This document shows positions 23,077 through 33,898 of a DNA stretch of 64,000 bases, one piece after another. The stretch's first letter is position 1; the number at the start of each line of letters is the position of its first letter. The stretch is from Gongronella butleri (Eukaryota; Mucoromycota; Mucoromycetes; Mucorales; Cunninghamellaceae): the NCBI GenBank assembly GCA_025201375.1, contig JAIWZP010000082.1:32767-96766 (forward strand). The letters run 5' to 3'. The notes below the pieces were generated by a model. The model worked only from the letters and a program-made list of their open reading frames with translations, did no database searches and was not told the DNA's origin. The position numbers and the translations under genes are program-made.

Positions 23077-26000
23077 ATGTCAAACGCCCTGTTACTACGT
23101 TTGTTTCGCTCTGAATTTTTCAATTCTTGGATAGCGGTGTCGTATCTTTTCAGATACTCGGACAACGTCGGCATACAGCACTATCTTTGTAGCGAGCTCC
23201 ACAAGTTCCCCATCTCCGAAATCGAATTCTTTTTGCCCCAGCTCATGTATATATGCCCAATTGGCCATGAAAAAAAAAAAAGAAAGAATGCCAGGCTGAC
23301 GCGCCTCCTCTCCATTTTATTATCTTCATCTAGTCATTTGTTGATTACACGGCCGACGGAATCGGTGGCATTGGAATGCTTTTTGATTGATTTGTGTGCG
23401 AAGTCGACGCACATGGCCTTGCTTGTAAGTTGGACACGCGTGGGAAGCTTTAAATATGGAGAGAAAAAGGGCGCGCGCGAGTCAATTGATTTTTTTTTTC
23501 TTTCTCTCTTATCTTTTTGACTTTTTGTTTCTTTTCTTTTTTTTTCTCCCTTTTTTAGACTTTATGGTATCTGCAAGCCTATGTGTGCGACCTTTCTTCG
23601 ACGCCTGGGGCTCGGTCGTTTGAGCAATGCCGGCGTGTGCTCAACAAGTGTCAGGCGATTGTATTTGCGGATGGCGAGGTGTATGAGGACATGGATATGG
23701 CTGATGCATCGACGCACATGCACAAGGTGGGCGAGCATACGCTTCCTGCACTTGTGGGCATGGGTGCCATGCTGACGGCCATTGGACAGCCGGCGATGAC
23801 CAAGGCTGCGGGGCAAATTGCCATTGCGCAAGGTCGACGACGTGGCAGCACGTCGCAGGGCTCTGGCGCAGCGGGCACATCGGGAGGTCCCGGCCATTTG
23901 ACGCGTCGCAATACACTCAATGGCACCAGCCCCAAACACTCGCCAGCGTCGTCTTCGCCCAATCTCGAATTACCTTGCCAGCCACCCACGCGCCCTCAGT
24001 CGCAACCCAATGCCGCGTCGTCACAACAGCAACAAGGTGCACAGAACAACGAACAACAGCATGAACAACGGCCAAAGTCCGACGACATGCTCCAATCGCA
24101 TCAAATCCAGCAACAGTACTCGTCACAGCCGGAATTGCCATTGTCCAAACGCCGTCTTTCGTCCTTCAACCCGTTCACGGCATCTCCTTCGTTGGAAGAT
24201 TTGCATCACGGCAAGGCATTCACCATGTCGCGATATTTGAAATCCGCACAATTCAAGCTCCATCGCAAAATCCTACAACCACGCGCGTCCGACTCGGCCC
24301 TTGGCTCGTCGTCGTCGTCATCCTCGTCGAAATCGTCGTCAAACATCTTTGATCCCAAGCTGCGTGCACTCGGCCAGTCGACAGTGCCCACCAATTGCGC
24401 ATCTCCCTTATCACCGGCCGTGTCGCGCCGCAGCTCTCTCCACCAGCCGCCTTCCAATGCCCATTTCAGACCCATTTCCGCAACACAAGAGGCACCGCGC
24501 GTCTTTATGCTGACCGACGACGAAGACGAAGTTGATTCAGACGTCTCCGACACGGAATCCGCCTTTTCAGCGTCATCGACATCTTTGACGTCCATGCCAG
24601 CACCCCTTGCACTCTATCCTTCCTCTAGGCATCACCACCACCACCATCATCACCATCACCATCGCCATTCACATCATGATGGTGATTCGGATGACGACGA
24701 CGACGACGACGATGACAATGAGGATGATGAGGAGGACAGCTACCGAGCTCTTGCCAAACTCAGCATTGACCATCGGCGATCGCTTTTAAAGTCGAATTAC
24801 TTTCGGTCCGAAATCCAATTCCTGCTTGCGCTCGTGGACATTGCGACACGGCTCGTGATTGTGCCCAAAGCGGCGCGCATGAGCGCATTGCACGCCGAAC
24901 TTGCCCTGCTCAATCACAATTTGCCTGCCGAGGTGTGTCTTCCATTGTGGTGCCCAGCAACCGCCACGCGGCCCTTTCATCACCGCGTCGTGCGCATCAG
25001 CCCGTCCGATGCCGTCGTCCTCAATTCCGCCGAACGCGCTCCGTATTTGATCATGATTGAGGTGCTCGAGGATGAGATGAATTTTGAAAACGATTACCTG
25101 TCGCACCACGCTCGCCACCATCATCATCATCACCAAAATCACCAGGCAGCACAGCAACAGCATCATCATGCACATTACAGCCGCCGACCCTCTCAGCAGC
25201 AGAATGCATTGCCACCCGCACCACCCTTTGCCTGGCTAGATGCTGCAAAAAAGAAAAAAAAGAAAAAGAGGCGAAGCAAGGCCAATTCGGGCGTTTCTGC
25301 GGGGCAGCGCACATCGACCGGCGCCAACATCGAAGCAAAACTTGCAAATCACGAAAGTGACACAAAACAAGCGCGTCCAACAACACCTGCTGGGGCCGCT
25401 GCGCTCCTTGCAGATCTGAAACAGGTGCCCATGGTTGACATGGCCGATCTCGGGCGCGCATCCACGTCGTCGTCACCACCAATGGCTACATCAAGCGCAC
25501 ACCGCGACTTTGCATCATCATCCTCACGCGTCTCCGCATCCTCCATGCCAGCCAGCACCGGCGCGACGCGGTCATCGTCGTCCTTGGAGCGCGAAAATGG
25601 GCTCGACAATTATGCAGAACGGATGCGCACGGCCGCCGTCATGCTCGCTCAGCTGCAACAACCCGGCGCAGGCGCCCCAAGCGCTGGCAATGCCTCGGGC
25701 ACAAGAACGCCAACATCCGACAAGCGCCTGTCCGGGTCGCGCAACGGCACCGAGCAGATCCGCCAAAAGATCATCCGTGAAATGCTCGCCCTCGAGGAAT
25801 TGCGCATGGAAAAGATGAAAAGCGAGGGCGTCAGCAGCGGCGTCGGCGTCGACGGTGGAGAAGGCGCAGGCACAGAGCTCCTCCAAGACGAATCCTACGT
25901 TAATAAGCTCGTCCGCCGCGAAGATCCAAGCGGTACGTCACCAATGAGGAGATGAAAAAAAAAACGTGTCATGCAAACTCATTTTGTTTTTCAACTTTTC

Positions 26001-26451
26001 AATTTTTTTTTTGGCGACTGTAGCTGCTGTGTTTTCTGAGAATTATGAAGATACAAAGGCAAGAATCCGTGCCGCGTCGCCGTATGGCCATTTCCCCAAT
26101 TGGCGACTGCTTTCGGTCATTGTCAAGCAAGGTACCGATCTTCGCCAAGAGCAATTCGCCGTTCAGCTGATCCGCGAAATGCAGCGCATCTGGCAAGACA
26201 CTGGTGTTGACGTCTGGGTCAAATAGTAAGACAACAATCTCCCCCAAAGAACGATAAAAAAAAGACACTGATGCGCCTCCATTGTTATGTAGCTTTCGTG
26301 TTCTGGTGACGTCCGACAATTCCGGACTCATCGAGACCTTGCGCAACACGATTTCTGTTCATTCCATTAAGAAAAACGCGTATATTCGGGGATGGAATAC
26401 CAAGGGCATCGTGTTCCACCTGAGTGATTATTATCTCAAGGTGAGAATCGC

Positions 26452-26496
<45 letters not shown>

Positions 26497-27318
26497 GGAC
26501 CGACTGACCTACATTGCCCCCCTTTTTGTAGCAATGGGGCCCTGCAGACTCTGATGACTATATCAAGGCACAAGACGCGTTTATGCGCAGCCTTGCTGGT
26601 TACTCTCTTGCGTGTTTCGTGCTACAGATCAAAGACAGGTAAGGGATAGAGCCGTTGCAAAGACCGGAAACGCGGGATCTGATGCACTTTTTTTTTTTTT
26701 TTTTTTGTCCTCATCAGACACAATGGCAATATCTTGGTAGACAGTGATGGGCATCTGATTCGTACGTCTTGCACGCAAAAAAAAAAAAAAAAAAAAAAAA
26801 AAATCGTGGCGCTTATAATTTTTACTGATTTTTTTTTCTCGAGTAGACATTGACTTTGGCTTCATGCTGTCCAATTCGCCGGGCTCTGTTGGATTTGAGA
26901 TGGCGCCCTTCAAGCTGCCGCAAGAGTACATTGACATTTTGGGCGGGATCCATGGCGAAAAGTTTGCCGAGTACAAGGCGCTGATGAAGGCTGGATTCTT
27001 GTCGATTCGCAAGCACAGTGAGAACATTTTGCTACTCGTGGAAATGATGAGCAAGGATTCCAAGCAGGCGTGCTTCCAAAATGGTGAGCAGACCATCCAG
27101 CAGCTTCGTGATCGCTTCCAATTGCACCTCACAGAACCCCAGGCAGAGGCATACGTGGATCGCTTGATCATGAGCAGCTGCTGCAATCTCTTTACCCGCC
27201 TCTATGATACCTTTCAATATTACTCACAGGTAAAAAGACGCGAGAAAAAGAATCATGCGCATCGTGAGTCCACTCATCCTCGCATTTATTCTATTTCTTT
27301 TTCTAGGGCATCCTGTAG
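23077..27318 (+). CDS. PIK1: Phosphatidylinositol 4-kinase, Pik1/PI4KB type
   Basis: Nine exons (23077-23246, 23334-23424, 23559-25932, 26024-26225, 26293-26440, 26532-26638, 26718-26761, 26847-27229, 27307-27318) encode 1176 residues. Residues 1-110 hold the lipid kinase unique/helical domain (LLLRLFRSEFFNSW, PISEIEFFLPQL, TLWYLQAY). Residues about 130-850 are mostly disordered with poly-S, an 11-histidine cluster (broken only by one arginine soon after) and an aspartate run. The kinase domain spans about 880-1176: lysine in LSVIVKQGTDLRQEQ, catalytic loop KDRHNGN, metal motif HIDFGF. Pik1 makes PI4P at the Golgi and in the nucleus and is activated by the frequenin homologue Frq1. The last exon adds only three codons (GIL) and the stop. 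An AATAAA signal lies near 27407. Confidence 0.95.
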
Positions 27319-27450
27319 ATTATATCGTCGTCGGATCTCTTTTCAGACCCTCTTGTCCTTTTGGCATACGCCGACCCCACTCTGTACGATATTCTAAACT
27401 GGCATTAAATAAAAATGGTGCCTTTTCTTTGCAAATGCAATATAATTATT
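27319..27450. other. PIK1 3' region
   Basis: Contains the PIK1 3' UTR with TTAAATAAAAATGG at about 27403-27416. The boundary to repeat block B is gradual. Confidence 0.4.
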
Positions 27451-28194
27451 GATACCTTGTTGCTTGTCCCAAATCTGTACCAGTTGATGGTGAAACCCAT
27501 AAGTCTCCAACGGTGTTGATTTTTTTTTTTTTTGCGAATCGGATCACTCAGTCCTGAAAAATCTCGAGATTCGTGTTTCCTACAGTAGTGAAAACTCGGA
27601 GCCAAATATTATTTTACGCGTTTGTGCCGATGAGCCTGACCATTTGGCTCATAATTTAGACCAGTAAATAGTCGACTCAACACTCAAGACGCCAATGATT
27701 CCAAGTTTTTCGCGAATGGGAGGATCACTCATCAGTCTTGAGGTGGTACACGTTGGCTGTGATTTAGCTATGATACAGAATGTACAGGGATTTTTACATT
27801 TTCAAATGAAAACGGCTGGACTTTTTGTAACACACATACAACAGCATACATGACAACAACAGTCCCAGCACCAAGCAGTTCAGCGCTTCAGCCTATGATA
27901 AACTTGCTCGGCGCGGCCAATTTTTTTTTTCAGCGGTCATCCTTAAAACACCATTTTTAGCCCTACGTTGACAAAATTGCCCATTGTTGAAATTCGAAAC
28001 AACAGACAAAAATGCAGAAAATTGCATTTTATGATATGCCAAAATCAGATGATTAGCTCCTTGGTTTTACTGTATATCATTTTTGTAGATACTGTACCTA
28101 CAGTAAACCACAAAACCAGGCATGTTTACCCAACAAGGTGTGAAAGGCGTGGATCTGAGTACCTAAAATTTACTGCCCTAGAATACCTACGGAT

Positions 28195-29715
28195 CCCTTT
28201 GCAAAATCGCTGGAAAATCCCAATTTATGAAAAACAATACTGCTCGCCACCAAGTGCCCGCCGCTCAATGAATCTTAAATGTCATTTGTGCACTTTAGAT
28301 ATTTGCTTCTCTAAGACAAAGAAAAACCGGGGGTTGATCGGGTCGTTCACGAGAAAATCAATATTTTTCTAGAGATACACAATTTCGGCCCTGTCGTGCT
28401 AAATTGCTATTTGATCTTGCTGAAAATTTACAAGTGAAAAGAGAAGCAAGGTGCAACGGTCATTTTACGGTACATTACGTAGCATGTCAAGCCGATGCGT
28501 AACTTTTGTACACTTGCGACGCCTGATTTAATATTTCAATCCCAATTTTCTCGGCAGCGAGCAAGGCTATCCTTGGCAAGTTTGCAATGCCAAAAACGCA
28601 GAATCTGATTCTCTGTCAAATAAGCCTATTTTCACTGGCGTGCGATGAAAATTGGTCAAGAAATTCATGTTTCTAAAATTTGACATTAATCACCGTTTTC
28701 TCGTGATCCGTCAAGCCAACCCCCGATTTTTATTGCAGATTTGATTACTGTACTGTAGAAAGACGGGGTCAAAGCATTTTCTAATGACATGACTCTCAGA
28801 TGTCCAATGTGTAGGTTGCCAAACTGATTTCCCTTTTCTCAGCGCATCAGCCAATCAAGTCGAAGGACCCTCCAAGTGCATTTTGACTTGACCAACTTTT
28901 TTTTCTCAAATTTAAAAATAAATCGTTTCGCCACCAAAGACTCGTCGCAGCGCTACGAAACTTTCCCAACTATAGAATTCGGCTCCCCTCTTTTCAGAAA
29001 AAAATTAAACTCTGACGTGAAACAGCTGGCTCAGCGAGCGACTTGGCATTGCTGATATCATATTTTGGCTGTAGCGCATTTTTCAAAAAATTATTTCGCG
29101 GTAAAATCGTGTTTCAATCACTGCCAAACTTAGCATCATGTATTTTTTAACACCCCTCTTTTCAGAAAATACATAAAAACCGAAGGTCACTCTGCTGGAC
29201 GTTGTCGAGAAATGATCCGATTTTATGAAATTACACAAATGCAATACTGTATTGACCACCACAAACCGTAATCCGATCGGTGCCAAATTCAGCCATTAGG
29301 TAATTTTGGCATGTCAGTTTATCAACAAACTTTAAAAATACTGTAAGTGGGTGATTAGGCTGTTGCCGACAATTTTAGAAAATAGGCAATTTGTTCATGA
29401 TTTTCACCAATTTCGTCTTAAAGACCACAAACCACGGATAGATGGTCCCTGAAAACCTACGTATAAAGTTATTTTGGGGCCATCTTTTCCTAAAACTCTT
29501 AAAAACCAGAGATTAGCTTAGTCGTTTTACAGATGAATCCAAAATAATGCCGTTATTTTCACAAATTTAGCACAGAACCCCGAAATATTAAGTGTAGGTC
29601 GATGAAACTGGCACTGTTCGAAAGAGTCGCATTCGGATGTCATTTTCAGATTGTTTGCACGTCCGATGGACAATCTTTATACCTACGCTTGCAAAAGTCA
29701 GTCAAACATTGGATA
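28195..29715 (+). repeat. Left arm of large inverted repeat
   Basis: It pairs with about 30640-32147 read in reverse. Examples: GGTGCAACGGTCATTTTACG at 28450 is the complement of 31845-31862; AGAATCTGATTCTCTGTC at 28600 matches the reverse of about 31695; the reading frames at 29083-29286 (-) and 31097-31354 (+) encode nearly the same peptide in opposite orientation. Identity is roughly 85-90 percent by eye, with small indels, so the duplication is not recent. The outer end fades near 28195, where ATCGCTGG pairs with CCAGCGAT. Confidence 0.85.
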
Positions 29716-30640
29716 AATTTTCAAGCTCGATTTTCTCGACATCCAAGAAAACAACCATCGATTCTTTTAACGTGTCGAATGCAGTTTCTGAATAGCTGGC
29801 GAATGCAACAAGTTTCACCACGATCTGATCAAAACTGAAGGAGAAAATAGCTTTTTCGAGCAATTTCTGCAACCGCCTGTTGCTCGAGAACGGCCTAGTA
29901 AACCTGTAATTTTTAATCCAGATTTACTAACAAACAGGAGGCAAAGCATCTAATGGCATGACTCGCAGCGCGCTAGCTTGGGTTTGAACATTTTGCATCG
30001 GTCATTTCACTGCAGGCTGCAGCCCACCACACAACAGCAGCGTACAAAAATGTGTACATTAAAAAATTAAAAATTAAAAAAAAAACAAAATTCCATGCAA
30101 TCCACAGTCATTAATTTGGAAGTGTCAAACCTTAAATTTTTGAAAAATAATTCGCACCGAGGTAGGCAATTTTCTCAGTCGATCGCCGTTCATGCGTCAC
30201 TCTTTAAGCATCTTTCTTAAGTTGGGGCGACTTGCCATCTTGTCTGCTAATCGCAAATCGTCGGGGTTACCTGTTTGGGATGCATTGATCAATCGGGGTT
30301 TGAAATTTTCCGTTTTTGGGATCTAAATGTGTGACCTCTGAATTTTTCAAAAGTGGTCGTAGCGCTTTGGGGGTTTAAACTTTTTTGTTGCAAAATTTGC
30401 GCTGAATGCGATGCAGCTATTTTTGAGCGGGGTCGACCATGCAGATGGCCAGATGAATGCAAAATAGTACAAAATGAGGTTTTTGCCATTTTTCGAGCCC
30501 AAAACAAATCGGGCAGGTCTGTCTTGGGAATTAGGCTAAAGATCAAGCCGTGATGCAGGTTGTACTGTATTAACGGGCGAGCAGGCTGTAAAAAAAATTC
30601 TGGAGGCACAGCAGGCCGGTAAACTTTGAAAAACACGCTC
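29600..30640 (+). repeat. Compound dispersed repeat, copy in block B
   Basis: The same order of landmarks as in block A (14285-15465): a GTTTGCACGTCCGATGGACA-like segment, the CTCGAGAACGGCCTAGT box, TTCCATGCAATCCACA, CGATCGCCGTTCATGCGTCA, TGTTTGGGATGCATTGATCA, AAAGTGGTCGTAGCGCTTT and GGCTGTAAAAAAAATTCTGG. It contains no coding potential. The left 115 bp belong to the inverted-repeat arm as well. Confidence 0.8.
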
Positions 30641-32147
30641 TTTGGTGTTTAATCGACTTTTGCAAGCGTGTAAAGATTGTCCATCGGGCGTGCAAACAAT
30701 CTGAAAATGACATCCAAATGCGTCTCTTTTGAACAGTGCCAGTTTCATCGACCTACACCTAATACTGTATTTCGGGGTTCTGTGCTAAATTTGTGAAAAT
30801 AACGGCATTTTGGATTCATCTGCAAAACGACCAAGCCAACCTATAGTTTTTAAGAGTTTCTAGGAAAAGATGGCCCCAAAATAACATAATTCGTAGGTTT
30901 TTTTCAGGGACCATCTACAGTATACAGTATATGGTTTGTGGTCTTTAAGACGAGATTGGTGAAAATCATGAACAAATTGCCTATTTTCTAAAATTGTCGG
31001 CAACAGCCTAATCACTCACTTATTTTTAAAGTTTGTTTATAAACTGACATGCCAAAATTACCTAATGGCTGAATTTGGCACCGGTCGGATTACGGTTTGT
31101 GGCGGTCAATATTGCATTTGTGTGATTTCATCAAATCAGATCATTTCTCGACAACGTCCAGAGTGACCTTTGGTTTTTATGTATTTTCTGAAAATAGGGG
31201 CGTTAAAAAATACGCGATGCTAAGTTTGGCAGTGATTGAAACACGATTTTACCGCGAAATAATTTTTGAAAAATGCGCTACAGCCAAAATATCAGCAATG
31301 TCAAGTCGCTCGCTGAACCAGTTGTTTGACGTTGGGGTTTTAATTTTTTTCTGAAAAGAGGGGAGCCGAATCCTATAGTTGGGAAAGTTTCGTAGCGTTG
31401 CGACGAGTCTTTGGTGGCGAAACGATTTATTTTTAAATTTGAGAAAAAAAAGTTGGTCAAATCAAAATGCACTTGGAGGGTCCTCCTACTGGAAAATCAG
31501 TTTGGAGACCTACACATTGGACATCTGAGAGTCATGTCATTAGATGCTTTGATCCCGTCTTTTTAATCAAATCTGCAATAAAAATCGGGGGTTGACTTGA
31601 TGGATCACGAGAAAATGGTGATTAATGTCAAATTTTAGAAACATGAATTTCTTGACCAGTTTTCATCGCACGCCAGTGGAATTAAGCTCATTCGACAGAG
31701 AATCAGATTCTGCGTTTTTGGCATTGCAAACTTGCCAAGGATAGCCTTGCTCGCTACCGAGAAAATTGGGATTGAAATATTAAATCAGGCGTCGCAAGTG
31801 TACAAAAGTTACGCATCGGCTTGACATGCTACGTAATGTACCGTAAAATGACCGTTGCACGCGTCTCTTTTCACTTGTAAGTTTTCAGCAAGATCAAATA
31901 GTAATTTAGCAGGACAGGGCCGAAATTGTGTATTCTAGAAAAATATTGATTTTCTCGTGAACGGCCAGATCAACCCCCAGTTTTTGCTTTGCCTTCGAGA
32001 AGCAATGATCCAAAATGCACAAATAACATTAAGATTTATGATATTGAGCGGCGGGCAATTGGTGGCGAGCAGTACAGTATGATAGGAATGAAGTACAGTA
32101 TTGTTTTTCATAAATTGCTTGGGATGTTCCAGCGATTTTGCAAGGGG
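30640..32147 (-). repeat. Right arm of large inverted repeat
   Basis: Reverse complement of the left arm. It keeps TGACATGCTACGTAATGTACC (about 31825) and the GGGGTTGACTTGATGGATCACG box near 31585 in mirror order. The inner end meets the compound repeat copy in the roughly 920 bp spacer (29716-30639). Confidence 0.85.
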
Positions 32148-33420
32148 TCAGTCGTCGACATTTTCAAGCAGTACTGTAGTAGAATTTCAGTCTGTACTCT
32201 GCAGAAATGACCGATGCTGCAAAAAATACTGTAGTCAAACTCAAGCTACTGTATCATAGCGCGCTGCAAGAAAGCATCTCATTAGAAGCTTTCCCCCCTG
32301 TTTGTTAGTGAACGAATCTGCAATAAAAACGGAGGTTGACTACAGTAGGCCGTTGTTGTCAAGCAAATGGTGACTTTTTAAATTATTGACGCAAAAAGGT
32401 ATTTTCTCGGTCAGTTTTGGTCAGATCGTGGTCAGACTTGTTTCATACGTACAGTATGACGGAGATTCAGATTTCAGAAGCTGCATTCGACGTGTTAAAA
32501 GTACCGTTGCTTGGTTGAAAAATAATCAATGTTTGATCGACTTTTTCAAGCGTGCAGCGAAGTTCGTTCATCGAGCGCAATAACAATCTGAAAATGACGC
32601 TTGTGTGCGTCTCAATGGCATCAATTCCGACGTGATCGGCTAAATACTGTATTTCGAAAGCCAGCAGTGCTGAATTTTTGATAATATCAAGTTTTTGGAT
32701 TCATCTGAGCAATGGTCTAGTACTGTAAACCTCAGGATTTTAATGATTCACCGAAAAGAGACACTCGAAATACGTCAAACTGAAAAGTTTGGAGGCGATC
32801 CATTGACGATTTTTGGAGATAAGCTTTGTGTTTGTATCATATCATACGTACGCAAAAATGGTGGTTGTCTCGACAACGGCTTGTTGGCTGACCTCTGGTT
32901 TTACTGTAACTGTCTTTTTAAGACGCACGGGGCACGGCGTGGGCGCGTGGCTCCAAAATATGGTAGCGCATGATATTTTTATGACACAGCAAAGTTTTGC
33001 TGGCGATCCATGAATAATGATTTCTTTGTGGCGTCGTGAAAACTTGTCAAAAGGCAGGGTCAATCACGAATTTCTGAATCACTGTTAAATTGACCTCCTA
33101 CTGTCGCGCATCAGCAAATGTGCCATTTGTTTGTGTGCTTCATTTGGGCAATTGGATGAGCCATGAGTAAATTTATGAAATACAGGCTCATTTGACGATT
33201 TTTTCTCGTTTAACTCTATACTCTATATATTAATTTGTTTTTTTTTTCAAAAGAGATGATGAACCAGAGAGCATGCTGTATTAGATTGCTACATATTTGG
33301 TGGTCCGTGGATTGTTACGAAAAGAATGATCGACATTTTGAAAACTGAAGGTCAATCATCGAAGTTCCGCAAAAAATGACTTTTTTTTTTTTTTTTTTAC
33401 GCGCAGCAACTTTCATTGAG

Positions 33421-33898
33421 AGGAATTCAATGAATAAAGATTGGCAGGATGCGTATTGAGAGGCTCCAGACTGGATGACGGGCAGGTGGATTCATGCAGG
33501 CTTGCCATTCGGCTAGGATAAGCTTGATTTGTCCGTGTTGTGCGCTCTATGGGAACGGACGCACGCAAGCCCTGCAGCGGCAAATCAGAGCAGCAGGCGC
33601 CTCATTGACATTTCTGTGCATAACGCACGACATGGTCACATGTTGTGCGTCTCATTTTCGCTAAAATGTTGCTTATTACCTCCTTTTTACTATTGGACCC
33701 CCCTCTTGATGTTGGCTTCGTCACCTTTGTTTTCACATGGAAAATGAAGTGTCCAACTTCATTTTTTTCGTTTACTTAAGATGTGGAGCGCCATTGGCTG
33801 TGGCGTCATCGATTTAAAAAGTGAAATAAAAGGTAAATTAAGGGGCGTGTAAAAAAAAGGGGGGGCGTGAGATGGGAGGGGGAGGAAAAAAGGGGGCG
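33421..33898. other. Flank between repeat block B and the zinc-finger gene
   Basis: About 480 bp with no repeat-block box and no supported gene. It should contain the 3' UTR and terminator of the minus-strand zinc-finger gene; on that strand the sequence just past the stop is C-rich and T-rich (33840-33890). Confidence 0.4.

Larger units (their letters stand above)
27451..33420. repeat. Repeat block B: 6 kb non-coding repeat domain
   Basis: No convincing gene in 6 kb. It consists of diverged copies of the roughly 160-200 bp unit seen in block A, a full copy of the compound repeat (about 29600-30640), a large inverted repeat (about 28195-32147) and outer single-copy flanks with further boxes (27541, 32325, 32690) and TACTGTA motifs (28750, 30570, 32075, 32175-32265). 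The direct-repeat register is visible on the left arm: the string CCCCTCTTTTCAG recurs at 28985 and 29153, and the AAAAACC-type box at 29175, 29334 and 29501. AT-rich and without long frames. Confidence 0.82.

Noticed and set aside
29083..31354. Short mirror-image frames (29083-29286 minus, 31097-31354 plus) as genes
   Set aside because: They are similar only because the DNA is an inverted repeat; differences include frame-neutral and replacement changes alike, and no start context or family supports them.
13240..33420. CRISPR-like array in the periodic repeats
   Set aside because: Units are too long and diverged, spacers are not unique, no cas genes exist, and the genome is eukaryotic.
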